Positions 17,415 to 26,322 of a stretch of 64,000 nt of DNA are shown here, piece after piece (position 1 is the stretch's first letter; every line of letters begins with the position of its first letter). Source of the stretch: Fulvimarina sp039652615 (GTDB lineage Bacteria; Pseudomonadota; Alphaproteobacteria; Rhizobiales; Rhizobiaceae); contig NZ_JBDJAC010000001.1 in assembly GCF_039652615.1 (NCBI RefSeq), positions 682,001 to 746,000 on the forward strand, read 5' to 3'. The notes under the pieces were generated by a model that worked only from the letters and a program-made list of their open reading frames with translations, was not told the origin of the DNA and made no database searches. The position numbers and the translations under genes were made by a program.

Positions 17415-18059
17415 TTATTGCGACCCGAAAAGGGTCATGAAGCGCCGTGCAGCCTCGTCGGCCGCTCGGTCGATGTCGAATGTCCCGCCGGCCTCATCGC
17501 CCAGCAACAAGCGGATTTGCAAGTCGCCGACGACGAGGCCGAAAAAAGCCGAGAAGACGCCCGCCTCGCTGGAATAGGCGATGAGGCCGCTCGCCCGCGC
17601 GGCAACGAGGAGAGGCGCAATGCGCCGGGCCATTTCCACCGGCCCGTTCCGCAAGACGATCGCACCGAGATCGAGCGTTTCGGACCCCGCCTCGGCGATT
17701 GCCAGCCGGTTGAGGGCGATCGAGGTCGGACCGGTCAGTACGCGCAGCCAGTCGGAGGCAAAGCGGGCGAGGGCGGTTTGCAGGAACGCCGCGTCGATCG
17801 GCCCGTTCGGCAGTTCGATGCCGCGCACCTTGGCCGCCTGCCAGCGCACGGTCGCCGTCAAAAGCCCGTCCCGGTCCCCGAACCAGCGATAAAGCGTCTC
17901 CTTGGAACAGGATGCGGCGCGGGCCACCGCGATCATCGATAACGGCCGCTGGCCCTTGACGATCAGCTCGAGAACCGCTTCCAGCACATCGCGCTGGCGG
18001 TCGGTGAGGGTCTCGACCGTCCCGTCATTTGCCGCGATTTGGTGCTGTACAGCCTGCAT
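17415..18059 (-). CDS. TetR/AcrR family transcriptional regulator
   Basis: The 214-residue protein has an N-terminal TetR helix-turn-helix (residues of about 20-65; recognition part SMIAVARAASCSKETLYRWF followed by GDRDGL) and an all-helical ligand-binding C-terminal domain. A perfect 13-bp inverted repeat lies 14 nt upstream of its ATG, between likely promoter elements, so it almost certainly represses itself. Its other targets and ligand are not evident. ilvC is directly downstream, which may be a regulated partner or just a neighbour. Confidence 0.9.
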   Translation of the reverse strand: MQAVQHQIAANDGTVETLTDRQRDVLEAVLELIVKGQRPLSMIAVARAASCSKETLYRWFGDRDGLLTATVRWQAAKVRGIELPNGPIDAAFLQTALARFASDWLRVLTGPTSIALNRLAIAEAGSETLDLGAIVLRNGPVEMARRIAPLLVAARASGLIAYSSEAGVFSAFFGLVVGDLQIRLLLGDEAGGTFDIDRAADEAARRFMTLFGSQ

Positions 18060-18073
18060 TGATCGCCCACGTA

Positions 18074-18100
18074 AATCGAACCGTACCGTACGGTTCGATT
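18074..18100. promoter_or_regulatory. 27-bp palindromic operator upstream of the TetR gene
   Basis: AATCGAACCGTAC (18074-18086) and GTACGGTTCGATT (18088-18100) are perfect 13-bp inverted arms around a single C. Size, symmetry and place just upstream of a TetR-family start codon are what is expected of an autorepression operator. Confidence 0.75.
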
Positions 18101-18377
18101 GCAGAGCTGTTTAAGCGAAGATTTCGTGTCTCGCAAGCGGTGGTTCAGTGGGGGCTGTGCGAGCCATCCGCGGAACGGCTCTTCATCACAGGCAGGCGGT
18201 TGATGAGAGAACATGCCGACCCGCTCCGCTCGCCCAAGTCGATCTGGTTCAAGGGGTCGAGACGCCTGCCGCCCACCAATTCCGCCAGCCGTGTCCGGCC
18301 AGGACTCACAGCAAACAGCAGCGCAAGGCTCAGGTGCTGCACGCGCGGATCGTTCGATCGCCCATCTACCGCAAAGC
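18101..18377. other. Short stretch between the TetR operator and mazG
   Basis: No supported gene. A minus-strand frame without its own start (18145-18380) has fairly coding-like codons and a hydrophobic patch (VQHLSLALLFAV), and may be a decayed gene end. Nothing on the plus strand opposite the operator looks like a divergently controlled gene. Confidence 0.35.
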
Positions 18378-19292
18378 TCAGCTCGGCAAGCTGAGGGTCT
18401 TCGCCGCCACCCAATGGGCCTCCATCTCGTCGAGGCTGGCCTCCCGAAGCGTTTTGCCATCCGAGGCGAGGGCGGTTTCGATGTGGTGGAAGCGATTGCG
18501 GAATTTGGTGACGCAACCGCGTAATGCCTTCTCTGGATCAACCTCGTAGAAACGCGCCAGATTGACCACAGAGAAGATCAGATCGCCAAGCTCTTCCTCT
18601 CGGCGCGACACCGAATGTTGCGTGGCCGTCGGCACAGCTGCCTCTCCGCCGCGATCAGGCGCCGTTTCATCCGGATCGCCCGCCTTCGCCTGTCTGGTTC
18701 CGACGACATCCCGAAACTCCTCAATCTCTTCCTCGATCTTGGCAAAGATTGGCTCCGGTTCGGCCCAATCGAAGCCAACCTTGGCCGCTTCCTTCTGGAT
18801 TTTCAGGGCAAGCGTCAGGGCAGGGAAGGCGCTAGGAACTTTATCCAAAAACCCCTCGCCGGCTTGCCCGGCATTTTCTCCTAGGATTTTCGCCCTTTCT
18901 GCGGCTTTTTCTTCCTTTTCCTCGGCCTTTATGCGTTCCCATTGGCCTTTGGCGCTTCCGGCCGACCGGGCCACGGCATCGCCGAAGACGTGAGGATGGC
19001 GTCGGATCATCTTCTTCGTGATCGCCTCGACGACATCCTCGAAGGTGAACCAGTCAGCTTCCTGCGCCATCTGCGAATGATAGACGACCTGGAGCAACAG
19101 ATCGCCGAGCTCTTCCTTGAGATCGATCCGGTCGTTGCGCTCGATAGCGTCGGATACCTCGTAGGCTTCCTCAATGGTGTACGGCGCGATCGTTGAGAAA
19201 TCCTGTTCCAGATCCCATGGGCACCCACCGTTCGGATTGCGCAACGCAGCCATGATCTCGATCAGGCGGGAGATGTCGCGCGCGGGTTCCAT
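18378..19292 (-). CDS. mazG: Nucleoside triphosphate pyrophosphohydrolase MazG
   Basis: MazG hydrolyses NTPs and dNTPs to the monophosphate and pyrophosphate, removing aberrant nucleotides. The 304 residues hold two MazG helical domains. The first has NPNGGCPWDLEQDF then EEAYEV...KEELGDLLLQVVYHSQMA near residues 15-75. The second has EEELGDLIFSVVNLARF near 250. Both ExxxE/ExxD metal sites are visible. A linker of about 30 residues rich in Asp/Pro/Ala before the second site is longer than usual. The ATG at 19292 is chosen because GGAG precedes it and the family starts there, although the frame is open to 19418. Confidence 0.92.
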   Translation of the reverse strand: MEPARDISRLIEIMAALRNPNGGCPWDLEQDFSTIAPYTIEEAYEVSDAIERNDRIDLKEELGDLLLQVVYHSQMAQEADWFTFEDVVEAITKKMIRRHPHVFGDAVARSAGSAKGQWERIKAEEKEEKAAERAKILGENAGQAGEGFLDKVPSAFPALTLALKIQKEAAKVGFDWAEPEPIFAKIEEEIEEFRDVVGTRQAKAGDPDETAPDRGGEAAVPTATQHSVSRREEELGDLIFSVVNLARFYEVDPEKALRGCVTKFRNRFHHIETALASDGKTLREASLDEMEAHWVAAKTLSLPS

Positions 19293-19834
19293 GGCGTCGG
19301 CTCCAACGGTTTCGGTCTGACGACGACTACGCGGATGCGGAGCCGCATCAACCCAGCCAGTCACGCTTTCCACCGAAAAGCGCGGCGCATTGGCGGTCGA
19401 CATGTGGGGTGCCGCCATCGGCTCGGCGATTTGGCGTAGGCGTTTGGGTGCTGGCCCACGTCATAGCGATGCTTGAAAGAGCCATGCAATCGCTTGGCGA
19501 CACTGAGTTCTGAAATGCAACCCATCGCCATCATCGCCATCACGGTAACCGGATCTCAGCTTTCGAAAGGTAGGCCAGCCAATCGAGCGCAGCGGTGTGC
19601 GGGTTATGGTTAACACAGCGCCCGCGCCCGCTTTCCGCTAGGCCGTGTAGTTCCATAATCTATATTATGCAACTTTTGTATTTGGGTGTTCTGGCGCGTG
19701 TTGGCACGTAGCGCCCCTATCACCCTTTCCACAAGGCGCATTGACTGATCAGGATTTGTTGAACAGCCAGAGCATCGCTCTGGCTGCCGACGATTTTTGG
19801 AAGCGTTGCTTCCATATGTGCGGCAGGTTCACAT
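19293..19834. other. 0.5-kb intergenic region with hairpins
   Basis: No gene is supported. It holds an AT-rich patch with the inverted repeat CATAAT-CTAT-ATTATG (19654-19669), a 10-bp perfect hairpin CAGCCAGAGC/GCTCTGGCTG (19764-19773 and 19777-19786), and a second one, TGGAAGC/GCTTCCA (19798-19814). The 10-bp hairpin lies about 50 nt past the stop of the MBL hydrolase gene and may end the rlpA-to-MBL operon, but the following U-run is poor. The AT-rich patch could hold the mazG promoter. Confidence 0.45.
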
Positions 19835-20662
19835 TCAGTTCGTGATCGGACGTTCGATCATCAGGCCGTCATAGCCGGGCTCAACATGGTCCGGCGTTTC
19901 GCGGTGCACCGTCTCGTAATCGAGCGGCGTGTGCATATGGGTCAGCGTTGCAGCTTTCGGCGCAAGACGCGCGATCCAGCCGAGCGCCTGTCCGAGAGAG
20001 AAATGACTCGGATGGGTTTTGTATTGGAGCGCGCCGAGAACCAGATGGTCGAGATCCTGAAGCTGTGCCTCGGTCTCCGTCGGAATGTCGCTGACATCGG
20101 TGCAATAGGCTATCGCACCAAAGCGGAAGGCGAGCGAGGTGATCGGGCCATGGATCTGCAGAAGCGGCAAGATCGACAAGGCGCCCCCCGGGCCATCGAT
20201 TTCGAATGCCCTGCCTGGCTCGATGACGCGCGTTTCGCCGATCGGCGGATAGGCGCTGCCGCGCGGCGTCTTGAAGATATAGCCGAAGGCATCCTGCACG
20301 CGGGTCAGTGTTTCCGCGTCTCCATAGACCGGAATGCGATTGCCCTGGATCTGCGCATAGACGCGCATATCGTCGATCCCGTGGATATGGTCCGCATGGG
20401 CGTGCGTGAGGATGATTGCGTCGAGGCGATCGACTTCGGCGGCCAGCATCTGCTGACGAAAATCCGGGCCGCAATCGATGGCGACACGGGTAATGCCGAG
20501 ATGTGAGACACGCTCGATCAGCGCTGCCGTCCGCGTGCGCCGGTTCTTCGGATTCCGAGGGTCGCAATTGCCCCAGTCACCGGAAACGCGCGGCACGCCG
20601 GGCGATGACGAACAGCCCAGAATCGTGAGGCGTAACCGCGTGTCTGTATCGGCGTCCGGCAT
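19835..20662 (-). CDS. MBL-fold metallo-hydrolase (PhnP/RNase Z-like)
   Basis: The 275-residue enzyme has the metallo-beta-lactamase metal motif ILTHAHADHIHGIDDM near residue 80, a later His/Asp set (CTDVSD), and THMHTPLDYE near the end. The opening LTILGCSSSPGVPRVSGDWG with CDPRNPKNRRTR is typical of PhnP-like phosphodiesterases found after tatD in Rhizobiales. Probable role: hydrolysis of a cyclic or diester phosphate; the substrate is unknown. It starts six bases after the tatD stop and is the last gene of the rlpA-to-MBL operon. Confidence 0.88.
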   Translation of the reverse strand: MPDADTDTRLRLTILGCSSSPGVPRVSGDWGNCDPRNPKNRRTRTAALIERVSHLGITRVAIDCGPDFRQQMLAAEVDRLDAIILTHAHADHIHGIDDMRVYAQIQGNRIPVYGDAETLTRVQDAFGYIFKTPRGSAYPPIGETRVIEPGRAFEIDGPGGALSILPLLQIHGPITSLAFRFGAIAYCTDVSDIPTETEAQLQDLDHLVLGALQYKTHPSHFSLGQALGWIARLAPKAATLTHMHTPLDYETVHRETPDHVEPGYDGLMIERPITN

Positions 20663-20668
20663 GATCGG

Positions 20669-21466
20669 TCAGATCGAGGGCCGGGGATCCGGCACCTTGG
20701 TGAACAGCTTGAAGAAGTTGTCGGAGGTCGCCTTCGCAATTTCATCGAGCGAGATGTTCTTGACGCCCGCAAGCACCTCGGCGGTGTGGCGCGTGTAGCC
20801 CGGTTCGTTGCGCTTTCCGCGATAGGGTGTTGGAGCGAGATAGGGCGCGTCCGTTTCGACGAGCAGCCGGTCCATCGGCACATCTGCAGCGATCGCCCTC
20901 AGCTCATCCGACCTCTTAAAGGTCAGGATACCGGAAAACGACACATAGCCGCCAAGCTCGATCCCGGCCTCGGCCAACGCCCGGCCGGACGAAAAGCAGT
21001 GCAGAATGAAGGGGAAAGCCCCCTTCCCGTTTTCGTCACGCAGGATTGCCGCAACGTCATCGTCAGCGTCCCGCGCATGGATGACGAGCGGTAGCTGCGT
21101 CTTGCGCGCCGCCGCGATATGTCGGCGGAAGACGGCCTCCTGTATCTCGCGCGGAGCCCGGTCGTAGTGATAGTCCAGCCCGGCCTCGCCGATTGCGACG
21201 ATCTTGTCGTGTTTGCCGGCAATGTCGACGAGCGTTTCGGTCGCAACATCCGGCTCCTCGCCGGCGGAGTTCGGATGGGTGCCGACTGAGGCGAACACGC
21301 TGTCATAGCGGCGTGTCAGATCGATGAGCCGCTCGATCTTCGCGACCTTCGTCGAAATCGTGACGAAGAGGCGGACGTCATTGGCGTTCGCCCGCTCGAT
21401 GAGCGCGTCGCGGTCTTCCTCAAAATCCGGGAAATCCAGATGGCAGTGGCTATCGACGATGAACAT
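20669..21466 (-). CDS. tatD: TatD family metal-dependent hydrolase (DNase-like)
   Basis: The 265-residue TIM-barrel protein starts MFIVDSHCHLDFPDFEEDRD with the HxH metal pair. It continues with GEAGLDYHYDRA (Glu ligand), LPLVIHARDADDD (His), FILHCFSSG (His) and LLVETDAPYLAP (Asp). All expected ligands are present. TatD enzymes have 3'-5' DNase activity linked to DNA repair. Its start codon overlaps the metG stop (TGATG), a sign of coupled translation. Confidence 0.93.
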   Translation of the reverse strand: MFIVDSHCHLDFPDFEEDRDALIERANANDVRLFVTISTKVAKIERLIDLTRRYDSVFASVGTHPNSAGEEPDVATETLVDIAGKHDKIVAIGEAGLDYHYDRAPREIQEAVFRRHIAAARKTQLPLVIHARDADDDVAAILRDENGKGAFPFILHCFSSGRALAEAGIELGGYVSFSGILTFKRSDELRAIAADVPMDRLLVETDAPYLAPTPYRGKRNEPGYTRHTAEVLAGVKNISLDEIAKATSDNFFKLFTKVPDPRPSI

Positions 21467-23022
21467 CAGTTCGTGGCTGCACTTTCTTCTTCGACGAAAC
21501 GCGGGAAAATCGGCTTCGGCGCCGGCAGGTCCGCACCCGGCGCAAGGCGCGCATTATTGGTCAGCTCGTCGAACCCGCGATCGTTCTCATGAACGCCGAG
21601 AATGTCGAGAAGTTTCCCGGCGCTTTCCGGTGTGAAAGGCTGAAGCAGGATGGCGACCGTCCTCAGGACCTCGGCGGTCACGTAAAGCACCGTCTGCATC
21701 CGGTCGAAGTCGCTCTTGCGAAGTGCCCAGGGCTCCTCGCCCGCAAAGTATCGGTTCGTCTGGCTGACCACCGCGATGATTGCAGCGAGAATTTGATGCA
21801 GCTGCTGCTTGTCCGCAGCTTCGCGGCATTGCTGAAGAAGGCTCGATGCCGCGTTCAGGATTGTTTCGTCGGCTTCCGTGAAGGCGCCCGGTTGCGGCAC
21901 CCTGCCCTCGCAATGCTTGGCGACCATTGACAGCGAGCGCTGGGCAAGATTGCCGAGATCGTTGGCAAGCTCGGAATTCGTGCGGTTCACGATTCCATCA
22001 TGCGAATAATTGCCATCCTGGCCGAACGGCACTTCGCGCAGCAGGAAATAGCGCAGGCGATCGAGCCCATAGGTATCGACGAGTGCGAACGGATCGATCA
22101 CGTTGCCCACCGACTTCGACATCTTCTCTCCGCGATTGAAGAGAAAGCCGTGGGCATAGACGCGCTTGGGCAGCGGGAGCTTCGCCGACATCAAAAATGC
22201 CGGCCAGTACACCGTGTGAAAGCGCGTAATATCCTTTCCGATGACGTGGAGGTCCGCCGGCCAGAAACCGGCCCGCTCGCCGTTCTCATCCTCGAGATAG
22301 CCGGTCGCCGTCAGATAGTTCGTCAGCGCATCGACCCAGACATACATCACGTGCTTTTCGTCGCCCGGAACAGGAATGCCCCAGTCGAACGTGGTGCGCG
22401 AGATCGAAAGATCGCGGAGGCCGGATTTGACGAAGGAGACGACTTCGTTGCGCCGCTCATTGGGGCCGATGAAATCCGGGTTCTCCTCGTAGAACTTCAG
22501 AAGCGGCTCCTGAAATTGGGAGAGGCGGAAGAAGTAGCTTTCCTCTTCGATCCATTCGACAGGCGTGCCCTGGGGGCCGATCCGCGTGCCGTCTTCCTTC
22601 AGTTCGGTTTCGTCCTCGCCGTAATAGGCTTCGTCACGCACCGAGTACCAGCCGGAATAGGCGTCCTTGTAGATGTCGCCCGCCGCTTCCATCCGCTTCC
22701 AGATCGCCTGACAGGTGATCTTGTGTCGCGCTTCGCTCGTGCGGATGAAGTCGTCGTTGGAGCCGCCGAGCGCGACCGACATGCGCTGGAATTCCGCCGA
22801 ATTCGCATCGGCGAGTTCGCGTGCCGTCAGTCCTTGCGCCCGCGCGTTCTGCAGCATCTTGATGCCGTGCTCGTCGGTGCCGGTCAGGAAGAAGACGTCG
22901 TATCCGTCGAGACGCTTGAAGCGCGCCAGCGCATCGGTCGCGATCAGTTCATAGGCGTGTCCGATATGCGGCTTGCCGTTCGGATACGAGATCGCGGTGG
23001 TCAGATAGTACCGTTCGGCCAT
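21466..23022 (-). CDS. metG: Methionyl-tRNA synthetase
   Basis: The 518-residue class I synthetase has the HIGH motif as PHIGHAYE at residues 18-25 and the KMSKS loop as GEKMSKSVGN near residue 300. It matches the shorter MetRS form with no C-terminal tRNA-binding extension. The zinc-knuckle Cys sets are absent in the connective insertion, which is common in this form. It charges tRNA-Met, including initiator tRNA. It sits between holB and tatD, a standard alphaproteobacterial order. Confidence 0.97.
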   Translation of the reverse strand: MAERYYLTTAISYPNGKPHIGHAYELIATDALARFKRLDGYDVFFLTGTDEHGIKMLQNARAQGLTARELADANSAEFQRMSVALGGSNDDFIRTSEARHKITCQAIWKRMEAAGDIYKDAYSGWYSVRDEAYYGEDETELKEDGTRIGPQGTPVEWIEEESYFFRLSQFQEPLLKFYEENPDFIGPNERRNEVVSFVKSGLRDLSISRTTFDWGIPVPGDEKHVMYVWVDALTNYLTATGYLEDENGERAGFWPADLHVIGKDITRFHTVYWPAFLMSAKLPLPKRVYAHGFLFNRGEKMSKSVGNVIDPFALVDTYGLDRLRYFLLREVPFGQDGNYSHDGIVNRTNSELANDLGNLAQRSLSMVAKHCEGRVPQPGAFTEADETILNAASSLLQQCREAADKQQLHQILAAIIAVVSQTNRYFAGEEPWALRKSDFDRMQTVLYVTAEVLRTVAILLQPFTPESAGKLLDILGVHENDRGFDELTNNARLAPGADLPAPKPIFPRFVEEESAATN

Positions 23023-23126
23023 GACTCGGACTCGGTCTCATTTTGAAGTGACATTCGTTGCGCGCGGGATAGACCAAAAGCGCATGGTCCTCAATGAAGG
23101 GCCTTAAAATCTGCGATCAGGCGAAA

Positions 23127-24182
23127 TCAGGCCGCCGATATGTGCGCGGATGTGCCAGCCTCGTGAAAGCGATCGTAGAGCGTGAAGAGCACCTGCTTGC
23201 GATCGAGATTATAGGCCGCCGCTTCACGAATACGATCCTTCTCGGTCTGCCAGAGCGCGGAGAGTTCGGCCGCTCGGCCGAGCGCCCCTGCCCGCAGCGC
23301 GTTTTCACTCGCCCTGGCGATGGTCGATGTGATCGCTTCGATTGCGAGTTCGTAGGATGCTTCGCGTCCCCTCTGGGCAAGCTGATCCGTCATCGCGCCG
23401 AAGGTGTTCCAGTCCGGCCGGTCCGCCATGAGCAACGGCTCGAGCGCCTTCAGGATTTCAACACCGCCATATTCGGCGATCTGCAGCGCCCGGCGCACCG
23501 ATCCTTCTGCAGCTTCGACCAGCACATCGGCATTGTCGTCCGAAAGGTCCGGCTTCACCGCCTTGATCGCGGAAAGAAGGGCGTGGGAGTCGAGTTCCGA
23601 AAAGCGCAGGAACCTGCAGCGGGAACGGATGGTCGGAAGAAGCCGACCCGGCGCGTGGTTGATGATGAAGAACATCGCGCGGCGCGGTGGTTCTTCCAGC
23701 ATCTTCAATAGCGCATTCGCAGCGTTGCGATTCATTTCGTCGGCGGGATCGATGATCGCGATGCGATAGCTGTTCTCGGCGCCCGTTGCATGAAAGAACC
23801 GCGCGAGCCGCCTCACCTCGTCGACGGTGATCTGGCTTCGAAATCCGATGCCGCGCTCCTGCGCGGCGCGCGTCACATGGATGACGCCGGGATGCGCGTC
23901 CGTCGCGATCTGACGCGTGACCGAACCCTCCTGCGGAAATGAAATTCCCTCCTCCGCCGTAGCGGGCTCCGCGCCGAGCAGCATGCGCGCGAAGGCGAAC
24001 GCCGCCGTCGCCTTACCGACGCCGCGCGGCCCCTGCAGCAGCCAGGCGTGGTGCAATCTACCCGCATCGAATGCGCTGCGGAATTCTTCGAACGGTCCGT
24101 TCTGACCGATCAGACGTGTCTGGGCTTTCGGTGGCGGAATGCCATCGAGATCGTCGTGCTCGGCCTGAGTGGTGAGATCCAT
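23127..24182 (-). CDS. holB: DNA polymerase III delta' subunit
   Basis: This is a clamp-loader subunit of the AAA+ family. The 351 residues include a P-loop region WLLQGPRGVGKATAAFAFARM near 50, where the Walker Lys is kept, and an arginine-finger-like SRC motif (TIRSRCRFLRF) near 190. The segment ENSYRIAIIDPADEMNRNAANALLKMLEEPP (two pieces) is diagnostic for delta'. It starts two bases after the tmk stop, and the tmk-holB pair is conserved widely. Confidence 0.94.
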   Translation of the reverse strand: MDLTTQAEHDDLDGIPPPKAQTRLIGQNGPFEEFRSAFDAGRLHHAWLLQGPRGVGKATAAFAFARMLLGAEPATAEEGISFPQEGSVTRQIATDAHPGVIHVTRAAQERGIGFRSQITVDEVRRLARFFHATGAENSYRIAIIDPADEMNRNAANALLKMLEEPPRRAMFFIINHAPGRLLPTIRSRCRFLRFSELDSHALLSAIKAVKPDLSDDNADVLVEAAEGSVRRALQIAEYGGVEILKALEPLLMADRPDWNTFGAMTDQLAQRGREASYELAIEAITSTIARASENALRAGALGRAAELSALWQTEKDRIREAAAYNLDRKQVLFTLYDRFHEAGTSAHISAA

Positions 24183-24184
24183 CG

Positions 24185-24865
24185 TCAGCCGGTAACCGTC
24201 TCGCCGGATCGCACGTCTACACCATCGGCATCTTTCAGGCCCAATCGATCCGCGACCGCGGCCAGAACGTCCTCGGCGATTTCGTCTTCATCCCCTCGCC
24301 CGTCGATGACGACGCAGCGTTCCGGCTCATCCTCGGCAATCGCCAGAAATCGCTCCCGGCGTTCCGCATGAATTTCGATTTCTTCACCCTCGAAGCGGTC
24401 CGCGACGCCTTCGGACCGCCGCGCATTGGCGCGTTCGAAGCCGAGTTCGGCCGGAACATCGAGAATGATCGTCAGGTCCGGCGACACGCCGTCGAGTGTC
24501 GCAACCTCAAGCCTGTCGAGAAATCGAATATCGGTTTCGTCCGTCGCCGCCTGATAGACACGGGTCGAATCATGGAAGCGATCGCAGATCACGATCGAGC
24601 CCGCTTCGAGCGCCGGACGGATCACGCTGCTCAGATGGTCCGAGCGCGCCGCCGCGAAGAGAACGGCCTCCATATTCGGGCCGAGATCTTTCGCCGCGCC
24701 GGACAGAACGACGTGACGAACCGCATCGGCACCCGGGGTTCCGCCCGGCTCGCGGGTTGTCACCACGTCGTAGCCGCTTTTGCGTAGCGTTTCGGCGAGC
24801 CGCTTGACCTGGGTGGTCTTGCCGCTTCCGTCGCCACCTTCGAACGTGATGAATTTTCCGGCCAC
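24185..24865 (-). CDS. tmk: Thymidylate kinase
   Basis: Tmk phosphorylates dTMP to dTDP. The 226-residue protein has the P-loop FEGGDGSGKTTQVKRLAE at residues 8-25, the DR(Y/F) motif as VICDRFHDST near 100, and a TREPGG segment (VVTTREPGGTPGA) near 40. The lid region is shifted toward Arg-rich sequence, as in the family. It lies between the D-Ala carboxypeptidase gene and holB. Confidence 0.96.
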   Translation of the reverse strand: MAGKFITFEGGDGSGKTTQVKRLAETLRKSGYDVVTTREPGGTPGADAVRHVVLSGAAKDLGPNMEAVLFAAARSDHLSSVIRPALEAGSIVICDRFHDSTRVYQAATDETDIRFLDRLEVATLDGVSPDLTIILDVPAELGFERANARRSEGVADRFEGEEIEIHAERRERFLAIAEDEPERCVVIDGRGDEDEIAEDVLAAVADRLGLKDADGVDVRSGETVTG

Positions 24866-24889
24866 CAGAGCTCCCGTCTGTCGTTCAAC

Positions 24890-26194
24890 TTAAAACGAAC
24901 GTGTCCAGCCGAAGGCCAGTTCCGAAAGGGCACCGCTCGCGCGCTCCGCGAAGCTGCCCACCGGTGCTGGCGCAGCCGCAAAGATCTGCTGGCTATACAC
25001 AGTCTCACCGGAAACCTGAATATCCACCACGCCCACCAGTTCGCCCTCCTCGACTGGTGCGATCACCGGCCCCTCGAAGCGCAGGCGTGCGCTCACCGCA
25101 TCCAGCGAATCCTCCGGCAGGAGAACCGCGATGGGCTGGTCGATGCGCACCGGCACAGTTTCAACCACGCCGTTGAAAACGGGGACGTCGCCGACCTTTG
25201 CGCCTGCGGGAAGGACATCGGCTTCGATCAACCCGTCGAAGCCGAATTCCAGGAGGCGCTGCGCTTCCTTTTCGCGCGCGGCGCTGCTTTCCAGCCCCGA
25301 CAGCGCGAGCAGCAGGGTGCGGCCATCCTTGGCGGCGACCCCCATCAGCGAATAGCCGCTTTTATCCGTAAAGCCGGTTCCGACGCCCTCCCCGCCGAGA
25401 TCACCCCCCAGCACGGGATTCCGGTTGCGCTGGAAGATCTTGTTCCACTCGAAGGCGGGTTCGGCATAGATCTTATAGAGTTCGGGATGCGCCGAGCGCA
25501 GATGCCGGGTCAGGGTCACGAGGTCGCGCGCCGTCGTCTGCTGCTCGCCATCCTCGGAGGGCAGACCGGTCGGATTGGCGTAATGGGTGTCCTTGAGGCC
25601 GAGCTCCTCGGCGCGCGCATTCATTCGGGCGGTGAACTCGTCTTCAGAGCCAGCGAGACCTTCGGCAAGGATGATCGCGCCGTCGTTCGCACCCTGAACG
25701 ATCGTGCCGCGAATGAGATCGGCGACCGGAATGGACGACTTTATCGCCGCGAACATGGTCGCAGCCCCTGACGGCGCACCGCCCGTGCGCCAGGCATGCT
25801 CCGAAACGGTATATTCGGTGGAAAGCGAGATTTCGCCCTCGTCGAGCGCCTCAAAGACGATTTCCATCGTCATCAGCTTGGCGAGCGATGCCGGCTCGAA
25901 GGGTTGGGACGCGTTTTTGACGAGAATGACCGTTCCCGTTCGATCTTCAATGAGAAGTGCGCGCGGGGCTTCGGTTTCGACCCCGAAACCGCTCTTCGCC
26001 GGTTCCTGTGCCGAAGATGTGTCGACAGGAAGAAATGTCAGTGCCAGCGCCGCCAGGAGCGCTCTAGAGCATGACGCCGAAAAGCTGCATGACTTTTTGG
26101 ATAATATCCTGCGTGAAAACGTGCTTTTAGAGCGAGTTGTCGACACCGGTTCAACGTATTTCGCTCGGATCATAGGCTTGGGAGACGGCATCAT
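24890..26194 (-). CDS. D-alanyl-D-alanine carboxypeptidase (PBP5/6-like, peptidase S11)
   Basis: This periplasmic enzyme trims the terminal D-Ala from peptidoglycan peptides. The SxxK motif is SLAKLM near residue 103, and the KTG-equivalent is DKSGYS near 275. The second motif, usually SGN or SAN, reads GAN (IVQGANDGAI), so its Ser appears replaced by Gly. The N terminus is odd: the first 40 codons overlap a dispersed intergenic repeat, and the hydrophobic signal core (RALLAALALTFLP) begins only near residue 45. The true start is uncertain; a GTG near 26146 is an alternative. It stands between rlpA and tmk. Confidence 0.88.
   Translation of the reverse strand: MMPSPKPMIRAKYVEPVSTTRSKSTFSRRILSKKSCSFSASCSRALLAALALTFLPVDTSSAQEPAKSGFGVETEAPRALLIEDRTGTVILVKNASQPFEPASLAKLMTMEIVFEALDEGEISLSTEYTVSEHAWRTGGAPSGAATMFAAIKSSIPVADLIRGTIVQGANDGAIILAEGLAGSEDEFTARMNARAEELGLKDTHYANPTGLPSEDGEQQTTARDLVTLTRHLRSAHPELYKIYAEPAFEWNKIFQRNRNPVLGGDLGGEGVGTGFTDKSGYSLMGVAAKDGRTLLLALSGLESSAAREKEAQRLLEFGFDGLIEADVLPAGAKVGDVPVFNGVVETVPVRIDQPIAVLLPEDSLDAVSARLRFEGPVIAPVEEGELVGVVDIQVSGETVYSQQIFAAAPAPVGSFAERASGALSELAFGWTRSF
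26062..26134. repeat. Rhizobial-type dispersed intergenic repeat overlapping the carboxypeptidase start region
   Basis: The segment runs from GCTCTAGAGCATGACGCCGA, through AAAGCTGCATGACTTTTTGG, to a terminal TTTTAGAGCG. It has the look of the short palindromic repeats scattered between rhizobial genes (AGAGCATG...CGAAAA... and reverse). No second copy was found in this window, so the family assignment relies on remembered patterns. Confidence 0.45.
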
Positions 26195-26322
26195 CTGCGC
26201 AGCATTGGAGAAGATGGAAAAGCTATAGACCGTCTTATCGCCCCTTGCATCCGCAGGAAAGCGCGGAATGCCAATATTCCTTATGAAACCCGCCTCACAG
26301 ATCGGTCAGGTCTCTCAAACCC

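Noticed and set aside
19764..19814. A firm terminator after the MBL hydrolase gene
   Set aside because: The hairpin is perfect but neither strand has a proper U-run directly after it.
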